Shown here: positions 16,668 through 26,222 of the stretch, one piece after another | Position numbering within the stretch: position 1 is the stretch's first letter | Layout of the letters: each line of letters begins with the position of its first letter | Assembly (NCBI GenBank): GCA_021773335.1 | Contig: JAJFKG010000034.1 | Location: 1-40,917, forward strand | DNA: 40,917 nt | Direction: 5' to 3' | From: Gammaproteobacteria bacterium | GTDB taxonomy: Bacteria; Pseudomonadota; Gammaproteobacteria; JAJFKG01 | Translations under genes and position numbers: made by a program | The notes under the pieces: model-generated | The model's database searches: none | Seen by the model: only the letters and a program-made list of their open reading frames with translations | What the model was told of the DNA's origin: nothing

Positions 16668-17624
16668 CTAATTCACTACATTCTGCGGTTTACCGTTCAA
16701 AAAGGCGCGGACATTATCTGTTACTACATTAAGCAAACGTTGGCGTGTTTCCCGTGCAGCCCACGCGATGTGTGGTGTGATATAACAATTCTCAAGTCCA
16801 ATGAGGGGATTATCTGCCTTGGGTGGTTCTGACGATAAGACATCGACACCCGCTGCATAAAGACGTTTTTCACGTAAAGCATGCGCAAGTGCATTCTCAT
16901 CAACCAAACCACCACGACTAGTATTTAACAAGATCGCATTTTCTTTCATTAGGGCAATGCGTTCGGCATTCACGAGTTTCTCGGTTGCAGGTGTTAAGGG
17001 ACAGTGTAAACTGATAATGTCACTTTCACGAAAAATCTGCTCGATATCGACAAAGGTAACGCCTGCTGGTGATGTTTTAGGTGGCGTGCGCTTATAGGCT
17101 AGGATATTCATCCCAAAGGCTTGCGCACAACGTGCTGTCGCAGCACCAATACTGCCATAGCCAATAATGCCCATCGTCAAACCTTGTAATTCAAACATGG
17201 GATGATTGATGAAGCAAAAATCTTTACTACGTTGCCACTTTCCTTGATGCACTGCATCCGAATGTGGTGCGACATGGTTGCTGATACGCAACAATAAAGC
17301 CATCGTATGCTGAGCAACCGCTTCGGTAGAGTAGTGAGGAACGTTACACACGACGACACCGTGTTCACGCGCAGCGTCTATATCAATGACATTATAACCC
17401 GTGGCAAATACACCAATATATTGTAACTCAGGCAACTGCGCGATATGCTCGGCGTGTAAAAAGGTTTTATTCGAGAGTAATATACTAGCGCCTTGTGAAC
17501 GTGCTAGCACGTCAGCACGTGGCGTGCGATCATAGGTTTCCAGCTCACCCAAAGCAGCCAAGGGTTCCCAACTCAAATCACCAGGGTTGGTGGTATAACC
17601 ATCAAGTACGACAATTTTAGGCAT
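16668..17624 (-). CDS. D-2-hydroxyacid dehydrogenase (hydroxypyruvate/glycerate type)
   Basis: The 318-aa protein has the D-isomer-specific 2-hydroxyacid dehydrogenase layout. The NAD-binding loop is GIIGYGSIGAATARCAQ (about 150-166). The catalytic Arg is in NTSRGGLVDE, the Glu follows in the DVLSSEPP region, and the His is in ITPHIAWA. It interconverts a D-2-hydroxyacid and a 2-oxoacid with NAD(P)H. The closest family look is HprA-like glycerate dehydrogenase, but the substrate is not certain. It converges on dps, with only a family-C repeat fragment between them, and appears monocistronic. Confidence 0.9.
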   Translation of the reverse strand: MPKIVVLDGYTTNPGDLSWEPLAALGELETYDRTPRADVLARSQGASILLSNKTFLHAEHIAQLPELQYIGVFATGYNVIDIDAAREHGVVVCNVPHYSTEAVAQHTMALLLRISNHVAPHSDAVHQGKWQRSKDFCFINHPMFELQGLTMGIIGYGSIGAATARCAQAFGMNILAYKRTPPKTSPAGVTFVDIEQIFRESDIISLHCPLTPATEKLVNAERIALMKENAILLNTSRGGLVDENALAHALREKRLYAAGVDVLSSEPPKADNPLIGLENCYITPHIAWAARETRQRLLNVVTDNVRAFLNGKPQNVVN

Positions 17625-17707
17625 GCTAGTGTCTCAGTTTGAAAAGGGTAATTTTACCAGATATGGTTTGGTATTTCACGAAATTAAGCAGGGTTTGCTA
17701 ATATATT

Positions 17708-17877
17708 CCCTTGATGCGCGCCGCTGGCGTTTATCAAGGCTACATTAGCCGTAGCCCGGATAAGCGCGGAACGCGCGTCATCCGGGGCGGGTGTTTGCGA
17801 TTGCTATTCCCGGATGACGTTGCTGCGCAACTTATTCGGGCTACATCTGAGCTTGACGCAGAGACAGTAGGCTACAA
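17708..17877. repeat. Compound REP element: half family-B unit plus full family-A unit
   Basis: A half unit of family B (TTGATGCGC .. TTATCAAGGCTAC) covers 17708-17743. A full family-A unit follows at 17751-17844, bounded by GTAGCCCGGATAAGCGC and TTATTCGGGCTAC, with inner arms around CATCCGGG and CCCGGATG. The flank at 17845-17877 is the reverse complement of the conserved flank seen before the family-B units at 19111 and 39449. Apparent reading frames here are by-products of the palindromes. Confidence 0.8.
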
Positions 17878-17879
17878 AC

Positions 17880-18176
17880 TCACTGCGGAAACTCAAACAA
17901 ATGTGACAAGCGATAATCTTTTAATTGCTGTAACAGTTGTGAGTCACAACCGATGATGCGTACGCGTTCTGAGTCTTTGCGCAACAAGACTAAGAGGCGG
18001 AAGGCAGAAGGGTCAACGTTTTCAGTTTGCGATAAATCTACCGTACACTCTTCTGGTTGTGCGGTTAATTCACGATAACTTTTTAGAAATTCGTGTTTGT
18101 GTTCGCGGCTAAAAGGGCCTATAACGGAGATAACTAACTCTTGGCCGCCACAAATCAGGCGTGAAGTAATCGGCAT
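17880..18176 (-). CDS. Small STAS-domain protein
   Basis: The 98-aa product looks like a stand-alone STAS domain: a beta strand LVISVIGPFSREHKHEFLKSYREL, then CTVDLSQTENVDPSAFRLLVLLRK and a C-terminal helix. The usual DSSG phosphorylation site is DPSA here, so a phosphorylatable Ser is kept but the following Gly is lost. STAS proteins act as anti-anti-sigma switches or as MlaB-type lipid transport subunits; no kinase or transport partner is nearby. The start has AGGAAAA at good distance. It is divergent from the DUF3025 gene 60 nt away. The stop lies directly beside a REP element. Confidence 0.7.
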   Translation of the reverse strand: MPITSRLICGGQELVISVIGPFSREHKHEFLKSYRELTAQPEECTVDLSQTENVDPSAFRLLVLLRKDSERVRIIGCDSQLLQQLKDYRLSHLFEFPQ

Positions 18177-18236
18177 TGTGTCTTTTTCCTGTTATAGTAG
18201 TGTCGAAAAAATTTCCACTATCAATAAGCACAGGTT

Positions 18237-19136
18237 ATGCCAATAGTGATGAGCAAGCCGCAAAATTCCCCCAAATGGGACAATAATTTTACCAATTTAT
18301 CGCCACTGTTTGCTTCAATCAAGGGGGTAGCACGTGATTTCGCGGGTTTCACGCAGTGGCCACAAGTAGCTGATTATAACCACATTTGCGAGCGGCAAAA
18401 GGCGTTGGTGCATGTCCGTTCTGGTAAAAAAATATCTTTTATTGAACAAGCCCAACGCCGCCAAGGCAGTTTCGAAACTAGCTATGAACCGCGCATCTAC
18501 TTACACGGTGAAGTGCTGACACGCGCCGAGCACTGGCATGATTTTTTTAATATGCTGATGTGGCGCAGCTTTCCTAAGGCCAAAGCCACACTGAATGCCT
18601 TGCAGTACGCAGATATGTTGCACCAGCGTGAGAAACGTCTAAAGCAACGTACTATCAGACAGAATGCGTTAACGCAATTTGATGAGTGTGGAGTTATCGT
18701 TTTAGCGAGTGACTTGGCGTTTGCAGATTTAATTCGTCAACATGCTTGGAGGCAATTATTTTATGTTGAGCGCGAACGTTTACAACAGGCGCTAAGTTTT
18801 ATTATTTTTGGTCACGCGCTGTTTGAAAAGGCATTAACGCCGTATGTGGGGTTAACAGGAAAATGTTTGATTGTGCCAGTAAGTTTTGAGAGGTTACAGG
18901 GCGATATCCTTTATCAGCAGCAGTATGTTGATGAATATCTAGCAACTTATTTCGCCGATAATAGCGCACTTAACCCTAAAGTCTTGTCACCGTTACCGAT
19001 CCTTGGCGTGCCGGGTTGGCATGCTGAAAATAGCAGGGAGAAGTTTTATGATAATACTGACTATTTTCGCCCTAGAAAGGAACGCGCGCTGGTAGGTAAT
19101 CGTAGCCTACTGTCTTTGCGACAAGCCCAGATGTAG
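18237..19136 (+). CDS. DUF3025 family protein
   Basis: The 299-aa product matches the uncharacterised DUF3025 family found in many proteobacteria. The conserved centre is YEPRIYLHGEVLTRAEHWHDFFNMLMWRSFPKAKATLNALQYADML (about residues 81-126), rich in Trp, His and Asp. A later PLPILGVPGW segment is also family-typical. The function is unknown. The final codons (about SLRQAQM) are encoded within the flank of a REP-like element, so the C-terminus may have been rewritten by that insertion. The ATG at 18237 has a weak AGG upstream; an in-frame ATG at 18249 is possible. Confidence 0.8.
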   Translation: MPIVMSKPQNSPKWDNNFTNLSPLFASIKGVARDFAGFTQWPQVADYNHICERQKALVHVRSGKKISFIEQAQRRQGSFETSYEPRIYLHGEVLTRAEHWHDFFNMLMWRSFPKAKATLNALQYADMLHQREKRLKQRTIRQNALTQFDECGVIVLASDLAFADLIRQHAWRQLFYVERERLQQALSFIIFGHALFEKALTPYVGLTGKCLIVPVSFERLQGDILYQQQYVDEYLATYFADNSALNPKVLSPLPILGVPGWHAENSREKFYDNTDYFRPRKERALVGNRSLLSLRQAQM

Positions 19137-19350
19137 CCTTGATAAGCCGCGTAGCGGCGCATCAAGGATCGGCATTTGCCAACCCAGGTCCTTGATGCGC
19201 GCCTTCGGCGCTTATCAAGGCTACGTGGTAGCGCGCTGTCTTTGCGACAAGCCCAGATGTAGCCTTGATAAGCCGCGTAGCGGCGCATCAAGGATCAGCA
19301 TTTGCCAACCCAGGTCCTTGATGCGCGCCTTCGGCGCTTATCAAGGCTAC
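19111..19350. repeat. Tandem pair of family-B REP-like elements
   Basis: Unit 1 (19111-19224) and unit 2 (19237-19350) are almost identical and offset by 126 nt. Each has a 20-nt flank TGTCTTTGCGACAAGCCCAG, then GTAGCCTTGATAAGC, two inner palindromes with GCGTAGCGGCGC and GCGCCTTCGGCGC, and ends TTATCAAGGCTAC. They lie between the converging DUF3025 and acnA genes. The same unit occurs at 39449-39563, with part-copies at 17708, 22276 and 29214. Confidence 0.85.
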
Positions 19351-19374
19351 AAGGTGCGAGTCGTTGGGTTTGGG

Positions 19375-22053
19375 TTACCCCTCACGCACCATGTTACGCA
19401 ACACATAATGCAAGATCCCGCCATTGAGATAGTATTCAACTTCGTTTTGGGTATCAATACGACACAGTGCGGTGATTTCTTGCTGTTTGCCGTCATCGTT
19501 ATTAATGATGACTTGCACATCCATGCCAGGCTGAATACCGCTTTCGATGCCGAGGATATCAACGCGTTCACTACCGTCTAAACCCAGTGTTTTACGGTTA
19601 TCACCTTCTTTAAATTGTAACGGTAACACACCCATGCCAATCAGATTAGAACGGTGAATACGTTCATAACTTTCAGCGATAACGGCTTTTACACCTAACA
19701 GACGTGTACCTTTTGCTGCCCAGTCACGTGATGAACCTGTGCCATATTCTTTACCCGCAATTACCACCAACGGTGTACCCTCGGCTTGGTATTTCATGCA
19801 GGCATCGTAAATAGGCATGGTTTCGCCGCTGGGAATGTATGTGGTGAAGCCACCTTCAACCCCTGGCACCATTTCATTACGTATACGGATATTGCCAAAT
19901 GTGCCACGCATCATCACTTCGTGATTACCGCGACGCGAACCAAAAGAATTGAAATCTTTCGCTTCAACGCCATGTTCCATTAAATATTTACCCGCGGGAC
20001 TGTCTGCCTTGATGGCGCCAGCCGGGGAAATATGGTCAGTGGTGATACTATCGCCGAGCAAAGCCATAATGCTTGCGCCTCTGACGTTGGCCAATTTATC
20101 GAGTTCCAAGGTGAGATCGGTAAAGAAGGGAGGATGTTGTACGTAAGTGGATTCTGCTTTCCATTGATAGGTTTTGCCTTTAGGCACAGAAATACTGCGC
20201 CATTCTTCATCACCAGTGAAGACATCAGCATATTCTTTGCGGAACATCGTACCATCAACTTTTGCGACTTCGGCAGCGACGTCGATGTTCGATGGCCAAA
20301 TGTCACGTAAATAAACCGGATTACCTGACGTATCTTCACCCAGCGGATCAGCCGCTAAGTTAATACGTGTCGTACCTGCCAAGGCATAAGCAACGACCAA
20401 GGGTGGCGATGCTAACCAATTCGTTTTAACTTGTGGGTGTACGCGGCCTTCAAAGTTACGATTACCGGACAGAACAGATGCCACGACTACATCGCTATTG
20501 TCAATCGCATTGGCAATCGGGCCTGGCAAGGGACCAGAGTTACCGATACACGTCGTACAGCCATAGCCAACCAGGTTAAAGCCTAAAGCATCTAAATGTT
20601 CTTGCAATCCTGCTTTGACTAAATACTCGGTGACAACCTTAGAACCGGGGGCAAGCGATGATTTCACCCAAGGCTTGCGTTGTAAACCTTTAGCACGCGC
20701 ATTTTTAGCCACTAAGCCTGCTGCCATCAAGACGCTAGGATTCGAGGTATTGGTGCAACTGGTGATAGCCGCAATAACGACATCGCCGTGTTTCAATTTA
20801 TAATCTGCGCCTTCGACTTTCGCTGTACTGTTGACATCTTGCGTGCCTAAATCTTTTAAAGCTTGATCAAATGCCGCACTCAAGTCAGTCATGGCGACAC
20901 GGTCTTGTGGGCGTTTGGGGCCTGCCAAGCTGGGCACAACCTCCGATAAATTTAATTCTAACGAATCAGTAAATACCGGGTCGGGCGTATCTTTTTCACG
21001 CCATAAACCTTGCGCTTTACAATAAGCTTCGACTAAGGCAATCGTTTGATCTTCACGACCGGTGAGACGCATATAGTTAAGGACTTCATTATCGACCGGG
21101 AAGAAGCCACAAGTAGCACCGTATTCAGGTGCCATATTTGAAATTGTTGCACGATCAGCCAATGCCAAATGTTCGAGACCAGGACCATAAAATTCGACAA
21201 ACTTACCAACCACGCCTCTTTGTCGCAGCATTTGTGTGACTGTTAAGACTAAATCGGTTGCGGTAATGCCTTCATTCAAATGTCCAATCAATTTAAAGCC
21301 GATCACTTCAGGAATCAACATCGAAATCGGTTGGCCAAGCATCGCAGCTTCGGCTTCGATACCGCCGACGCCCCAGCCCAGCACGCCAAGGCCGTTGATC
21401 ATTGTGGTGTGGCTGTCGGTACCAACCAAGGTGTCGGGAAAGGCGTATTGTTTGCCATCAATGTCACGCGTCCATACCGATTTAGCCAAGTACTCGAGGT
21501 TAACTTGGTGACAAATGCCGGTGCCAGGTGGCACAACATGGAAGTTTTCAAAGGCTTTTTGCCCCCAGCGCAAAAATTCATAGCGCTCATGGTTACGCTG
21601 CATTTCCATTGCGACATTATTTTTGAAAGCGCCGGCATCACCAAACTTGTCGACTTGGACAGAATGGTCGATGACCAAGTCTACAGTAGACAGGGGATTA
21701 ATTTTTTCAGGATCGCCACCCATGCGTTCCATTGCCGCACGCATTGCCGCCAAGTCAACAACGGCTGGCACGCCCGTGAAGTCTTGCATTAACACGCGTG
21801 CTGGACGATAAGCGATTTCGTGTTTAGAGGTTTTTTTTGTTAACCAAGCGGCAACGGCTTGGCAATCTTTGGCAATGACAGAAGTATTGTCTTCATGCCG
21901 CAATAAATTTTCCAACAAGACCTTGAGCGAAAAGGGTAGACGACTAATTTGACTTAAGCCATTTTTTTCTGCTTCTTTTAAGTCGTAATATTGGTATTCT
22001 TGGCCATTAACGGAAAGGCTACACAGGGATTTAAAGCTATCTAGTCCACTCAC
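19375..22053 (-). CDS. acnA: Aconitate hydratase A
   Basis: The 892-aa product is a full-length AcnA/IRP-type aconitase. It isomerises citrate to isocitrate in the TCA cycle using a [4Fe-4S] cluster. The cluster cysteines are C433 (in [11 protein letters not shown]) and C499/C502 (in [15 protein letters not shown]), close to the E. coli AcnA positions. The C-terminal swivel domain includes [19 protein letters not shown] and [16 protein letters not shown] with the active-site Ser/Arg. The true start is a GTG at 22053 with AGGAG eight bases upstream; a TTG at 22068 lies upstream of the ribosome-binding site and is unlikely. It is alone, bounded by REP-type elements on both sides. Confidence 0.97.
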   Translation of the reverse strand: MSGLDSFKSLCSLSVNGQEYQYYDLKEAEKNGLSQISRLPFSLKVLLENLLRHEDNTSVIAKDCQAVAAWLTKKTSKHEIAYRPARVLMQDFTGVPAVVDLAAMRAAMERMGGDPEKINPLSTVDLVIDHSVQVDKFGDAGAFKNNVAMEMQRNHERYEFLRWGQKAFENFHVVPPGTGICHQVNLEYLAKSVWTRDIDGKQYAFPDTLVGTDSHTTMINGLGVLGWGVGGIEAEAAMLGQPISMLIPEVIGFKLIGHLNEGITATDLVLTVTQMLRQRGVVGKFVEFYGPGLEHLALADRATISNMAPEYGATCGFFPVDNEVLNYMRLTGREDQTIALVEAYCKAQGLWREKDTPDPVFTDSLELNLSEVVPSLAGPKRPQDRVAMTDLSAAFDQALKDLGTQDVNSTAKVEGADYKLKHGDVVIAAITSCTNTSNPSVLMAAGLVAKNARAKGLQRKPWVKSSLAPGSKVVTEYLVKAGLQEHLDALGFNLVGYGCTTCIGNSGPLPGPIANAIDNSDVVVASVLSGNRNFEGRVHPQVKTNWLASPPLVVAYALAGTTRINLAADPLGEDTSGNPVYLRDIWPSNIDVAAEVAKVDGTMFRKEYADVFTGDEEWRSISVPKGKTYQWKAESTYVQHPPFFTDLTLELDKLANVRGASIMALLGDSITTDHISPAGAIKADSPAGKYLMEHGVEAKDFNSFGSRRGNHEVMMRGTFGNIRIRNEMVPGVEGGFTTYIPSGETMPIYDACMKYQAEGTPLVVIAGKEYGTGSSRDWAAKGTRLLGVKAVIAESYERIHRSNLIGMGVLPLQFKEGDNRKTLGLDGSERVDILGIESGIQPGMDVQVIINNDDGKQQEITALCRIDTQNEVEYYLNGGILHYVLRNMVREG

Positions 22054-22568
22054 TATGAATCTCCTCAACTAACATGTAAAAACGCTGGCGTAAGATGCTG
22101 ACGTAAAAAACGCTGGGCGTGAAAATAACGGTGCAAATTATACGCCTATGCGCCGCGCAACGCCACTTAAACTCACTTTATTCGGTTTTTTTCGTTTAAA
22201 TAGCTCAGCGTTTGAACGTTATAAAGTCTTTGTTATCCTGTAGTTGTCGTCTTGATAAGCGTTTGATAATAGATTCCCTTGATGCGCCGCTACGTGGCTT
22301 ATCAAGGCTGCTTTTAGCAGTTTCGTTATCCTGGGCGCAGAGAAGGATCTCTCTGTGTTTCTTCGGGACATAAACATAAAAAAGTTTCCCAAAACTATTG
22401 TGCGATTTCTCGCGCAGTACTTTACGTCTTTTCCCCATTTTATCACCCACGCAAACGCGTTAGGATTGCACTACACTTAAGTAAACATTGCATCGACTGT
22501 TCCCAGTTCATACTTAAGTCATCATCACAGTGAGTGAATATAATAACAATAATAATAAGGCCCATGTC
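22054..22568. repeat. Gene-free 515 nt upstream of acnA with a half family-B REP unit
   Basis: A half unit CCTTGATGCGCC..GGCTTATCAAGGCT covers 22276-22309. Two copies of the palindrome ACTTAAGT occur at 22475-22482 and 22512-22519, 37 nt apart, before the orphan gene at 22569; they may be operators. Short frames on the minus strand run through the REP unit and look spurious. The acnA and orphan-gene promoters must both lie here. Confidence 0.5.
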
Positions 22569-25100
22569 ATGCCGCACCAGTCCTCGTTCGTTTTGCCAAC
22601 GTTGCCTTTGCCACGCCTCAGTGACTATATCGCAAGTGACGTCACGCCAGCCTCCAAAAAATCTCAGGAAGAACAAGCACGGCTGTTGCATGCTAATCAA
22701 TTAAAAGAGATACATGGCTTAGTGCAGTTTATTAACCATGCATCTGAATTGGTGAGCCCCTTGGGAGCAAAAGCAGCGCAGTCAAAACGTACATTTATAA
22801 GCTATCATCAGTGGCATGCTATTGCCTTCAATAAGGTACGTGAACATGCCAGTTTGTTAGACGCACAACACTTACAAGTGCGCTTCACTTACTTAAATCC
22901 CGAGAGTATTACCCTTTATGCGTTTGCGTTATTACCTAAATTGCTTGCATGGTACCAACGTCTGTGGCACTTGCTGGGGTGGAGGCAAGGGCTGCGTTGG
23001 CGTGCAGATGCAAGTGTTGAACAATGCGCGCGTTGGCGTAATCGTTTGCGTGCCCACTGTAGTAGCATGTTGGTGTGCATCAATCAGTTACAGCAACACT
23101 TTAGTCGCATCATGTTACAGCATTTGCACTGTTTGCAAGAGTCCGGTTTTTCACATTCACACCTTATTTGGCATGTGTTAGCGTCTGCTCAATCTCATTT
23201 GCCACAGGCACGGTTGTCTGGCAAGCGTATGCCCGTAGAGCTTGAGTATGTGCTTAATGATGAGCGTGTTGAACCTGCATTGCGGCCATTAACGCAAACT
23301 CAATTTCATAATTTTCAGCGCTATATTACGCGCTATGGCGATCGGGAAACACAGCAAGGCTTGCAAAACCTTGCTTGGCACCAGCCTGAGCGTGCGACAA
23401 CGAACAGAAGAAGACAACCTTATTTGAGTTTGCAGCGCCAAAACAGTAGTCAAGGGCACTTTGTCATCCCGCGTGCGCTACAAGCTTGGGTGCCGACACG
23501 TCGCTGGTGGCCGAATTGGTTGTTTGCGGGCTTTAATTTCAGGCGCGATTTTTTTAAAACGAAACAATATCTCTTGGCTGCACTACAATCCTTGCCGAGG
23601 CGGATTTCGCAAACTGATGAACAAGGTCTGAGTTATGCTGATTTTATGCGTTATCGATCGCAGTTGCGGCACATTGAACAATTACTACAAGCAGAGCAAA
23701 AAGCCTTGCATACTAAGCAAGCGAAATATGTCTTTAGTTTCGGTAGTGCAAGCACTTTTTTACGTAAGTGGAGGCAAGAGTTACAGCGCTGTACACACCA
23801 TGTTGATACGTTAAAAGCACAATTGATCGAACAAGCCTTGGCAGTGATGGTGGCACAAATTAAGGAAGATGGCTTTGTTAGTAGCTGGAAGGCGTATGAT
23901 TGCGCTTGTGAGTTGGCACAGACTTTACGGCTGGAACGCCATAAATCACATGCCAAACGTGTCATAAACGCCATGTTTAAAGTGTTGGCGCAACAACAAT
24001 CGCCACAAGGACGTCAACATGATGGTCGCGCGATCATGATTATCGATAAATTAACGCACCATGGGACACTGACAAATGCTGATTTACGCTTTGTATCCAT
24101 GTATTTTCGTACTACTGCGATTGCCAATCCAGCACTATTACAAGCGATTGCCAAACACCGTCCAGGGCAAGTGCAATTGTTGAGTGAATATATAGTCAAA
24201 CAATTGCAGTCAATACAAGCAACACAATTGAGCAAAATTCTGAGTCCATTACGCATCAAGCGCTGTATTGCAATAGGACACGTGGTGCAGGCGATGGGTG
24301 ATAAGCATGCAAAACAACAATTACAGCGTGTCTTAAATCGTTTTGCTTTAACGGTGATGCAAGCTTATGCACAAGCGGCGCAACACACACCAACGATTTT
24401 GACGAGCATTGTACAGATAGGACAATTGATGTGTGAATTGGGTAGCCAGATAGGGTTTGCCGATAGCCACCTTGCAAATTATTTTCTTGAATTGCAGCGT
24501 CTGGCCAAACAAAAAAGTCGTCCCGCGCTGTATGTATTAGCAAGCTCGATGGCGCGCATGTGGTCGCGCAAGCTCGGCCAAGATGCATTAGAGTATGATT
24601 TACAAAGGTTACAAGGGCAATTGCAAACCTGTTGGCAACAATCCAGTTTGTCACAACACCAGCGCGAAACCTTACAGACAGCGTTAACACGCGTTGCTAA
24701 TCAGAACGTTGACTTAATACCATGGCCACAAGTGAGCGGCGAGTTTAGCAGTGTTGAGCGAGGCTTGATGGCCAGTGATAAACAACAGCAATTGTTTCCT
24801 GAGATTTTTCATCTTATGCTCGGGGTTAAGAAAGCACGTCAGCAAATCAAGGGGAAAGCGCTGGATACAGCGAATGTGTTGCAGATAAATCAAACCTTAC
24901 AACAGCGTATTGCTGCTGTGCGTGATAAGGGCGATGTTAGCCAAATGGGATTTGGTCGTTGTGCTACCAGGCGCCATCTATTATTTCGTCAACGTTCCTA
25001 TATGCAATTAGCAACACAAAATGCGCTGAAGGATACTGTTGCAGAGTTTGCGCCGCAAGCCCCATTAATAACACAGGAGAAAACACATGCCTATGCTTGA
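22569..25100 (+). CDS. Large Gln/His/Arg-rich helical protein of unknown function
   Basis: I do not recognise this 843-aa protein. It is almost entirely helical by composition, rich in Gln, Leu, His and Arg, with repeated QxxLQ-type stretches, for example LQRLQGQLQTCWQQ. No signal peptide or clear transmembrane helix is visible. An aromatic patch RRWWPNWLFAGFNFRRDFF (about residues 310-330) could sit on a membrane surface. The ATG at 22569 has AAGG eight bases upstream. An in-frame GTG at 22530 has no ribosome-binding site and would add an Asn run. Its end overlaps the next gene by 14 nt, so the three genes to 26219 form one unit. Composition fits a structural or secreted protein, but no function can be assigned. 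Confidence 0.7.
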   Translation: MPHQSSFVLPTLPLPRLSDYIASDVTPASKKSQEEQARLLHANQLKEIHGLVQFINHASELVSPLGAKAAQSKRTFISYHQWHAIAFNKVREHASLLDAQHLQVRFTYLNPESITLYAFALLPKLLAWYQRLWHLLGWRQGLRWRADASVEQCARWRNRLRAHCSSMLVCINQLQQHFSRIMLQHLHCLQESGFSHSHLIWHVLASAQSHLPQARLSGKRMPVELEYVLNDERVEPALRPLTQTQFHNFQRYITRYGDRETQQGLQNLAWHQPERATTNRRRQPYLSLQRQNSSQGHFVIPRALQAWVPTRRWWPNWLFAGFNFRRDFFKTKQYLLAALQSLPRRISQTDEQGLSYADFMRYRSQLRHIEQLLQAEQKALHTKQAKYVFSFGSASTFLRKWRQELQRCTHHVDTLKAQLIEQALAVMVAQIKEDGFVSSWKAYDCACELAQTLRLERHKSHAKRVINAMFKVLAQQQSPQGRQHDGRAIMIIDKLTHHGTLTNADLRFVSMYFRTTAIANPALLQAIAKHRPGQVQLLSEYIVKQLQSIQATQLSKILSPLRIKRCIAIGHVVQAMGDKHAKQQLQRVLNRFALTVMQAYAQAAQHTPTILTSIVQIGQLMCELGSQIGFADSHLANYFLELQRLAKQKSRPALYVLASSMARMWSRKLGQDALEYDLQRLQGQLQTCWQQSSLSQHQRETLQTALTRVANQNVDLIPWPQVSGEFSSVERGLMASDKQQQLFPEIFHLMLGVKKARQQIKGKALDTANVLQINQTLQQRIAAVRDKGDVSQMGFGRCATRRHLLFRQRSYMQLATQNALKDTVAEFAPQAPLITQEKTHAYA

Positions 25101-25815
25101 TGAATTCAAACAAGATTTAAGTCAAGCCGTTCAACAATATACCGCTGCGCATGCAGCGATCACGCCTGAACGTGCGCAAGATATTGATGATTTAAACGCG
25201 ATGCTTGATGCAGCACAAAGTGCAACTTTATTACGCCAGCAGATTGAATTTAAAATTGCAAAAATGAGTGGCGGCTTGTTGGCTATTGTGCGCTGGTTAG
25301 ACTTTAGTGATTTGAAAAATGCCTTGTGGCAAGTGCTAGATCAAGATAAATATCAACCTTGGCGATTGGCCGTGGGAGAAATATCCGAATATGCTGATTT
25401 GACTAAGCGCCTGATGGTTGAAAATCAACAATTGCGTGCGGGAAGCCGCGAGGATGCAACACACGGTGATGCTGCCAGTGGGCGTGCCCCCGTCGATTCT
25501 AAACAATTCCAAGCCTTAGAATCACGCCTGCAGCAACTTGAGTTGAGCTTGCAAAGCTTACAACAAGAAAAAGACCTGTGGCGCGAAAAATACCGTGTCA
25601 GTGAAGTTACGCATCAAAAAATGTCGGGTGAATGCGATGACTTAAAAAAACAATTACAGCATAAACAAAAAGCGATTATGCAATTACGTCAACTCAACCT
25701 CGATCAAGCTGCACGTATTGCCGAATTAGAAGAATTGCTAGAGAGCCGACAACCTTATATCTCGCAACCGTTAACAACCCGCAAAACAGCAAGCTTTACT
25801 GGTTTGATCCAATAA
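25087..25815 (+). CDS. Coiled-coil protein of unknown function
   Basis: The 242-aa product has a helical N-terminal half (MLDEFKQDLSQAVQQYTAAH..., KMSGGLLAIVRWLDFSDLKNALWQVLDQ). A strong coiled coil covers about residues 135-220 (heptads in LESRLQQLELSLQSLQQEKDLW and QLRQLNLDQAARIAELEELLE). A short disordered linker separates the two. It is not recognised as a named family. The ATG at 25087 has AGGAG seven bases upstream, within the preceding gene, so translation is coupled. It probably forms a complex with its two neighbours. Confidence 0.75.
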   Translation: MPMLDEFKQDLSQAVQQYTAAHAAITPERAQDIDDLNAMLDAAQSATLLRQQIEFKIAKMSGGLLAIVRWLDFSDLKNALWQVLDQDKYQPWRLAVGEISEYADLTKRLMVENQQLRAGSREDATHGDAASGRAPVDSKQFQALESRLQQLELSLQSLQQEKDLWREKYRVSEVTHQKMSGECDDLKKQLQHKQKAIMQLRQLNLDQAARIAELEELLESRQPYISQPLTTRKTASFTGLIQ

Positions 25816-25817
25816 AA

Positions 25818-26219
25818 ATGGTAGCAACGATTCATAAAAAGCTTGTGTTTGACAGCCTAAATTATGCTAAAATACTCGCCAGTGCTGGCATAGAGTCTGT
25901 CGATGTATTTGCAGAGGCTTTAGTCCACGCGCTTTCTGAAAACCTTTATGTCAAATATGAAGTTGATAACATGATAGAAGCGGCACTTAAACAATTCAGT
26001 GATAGAACAATACAGCTGCGTGAAGAAATGCGTGCTGAGAATCGGCTGCTTCGCGAGGAAATGCGCGCGGAGTCTTTACGTAATCGCGAAGAATTCCACA
26101 AGGTTCGTATAGAAATGAAACAGATAACCGATAAAGCGGTTAATCGTATGACACTCAATGTGGGTATCATCTCAACCCTGCTGGCCATTGTCGCCTCAGT
26201 TGGCCACTATCTCTACTAG
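25818..26219 (+). CDS. DUF1640-like coiled-coil protein with C-terminal membrane anchor
   Basis: The 133-aa protein begins with a short globular part (FDSLNYAKILASAGIESVDVFAEAL), continues as an Arg/Glu-rich coiled coil (REEMRAENRLLREEMRAESLRNREEF) and ends in one hydrophobic helix (VGIISTLLAIVASVGHYLY). This matches the layout of DUF1640/CCDC90-type proteins, often found beside other orphan or toxin-like genes in bacteria. The start lies two bases after the previous stop without its own ribosome-binding site, so it relies on coupling. It would anchor to the inner membrane with the coil in the cytoplasm. It converges on murB, with three bases between stops. Confidence 0.75.
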   Translation: MVATIHKKLVFDSLNYAKILASAGIESVDVFAEALVHALSENLYVKYEVDNMIEAALKQFSDRTIQLREEMRAENRLLREEMRAESLRNREEFHKVRIEMKQITDKAVNRMTLNVGIISTLLAIVASVGHYLY

Positions 26220-26222
26220 TCG

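Noticed and set aside
17711..17956. Plus-strand frame of 81 codons
   Set aside because: Entirely made of REP palindromes and the antisense of the STAS gene.
22205..22450. Minus-strand frames of 75-81 codons upstream of acnA
   Set aside because: They pass through a REP half unit and have no clear ribosome-binding site or family signal.
22476..22518. Two CTTAAG hexamers before the orphan operon as a PmrA box
   Set aside because: They are 37 nt apart, not 11, and no -10 lies ten bases downstream.
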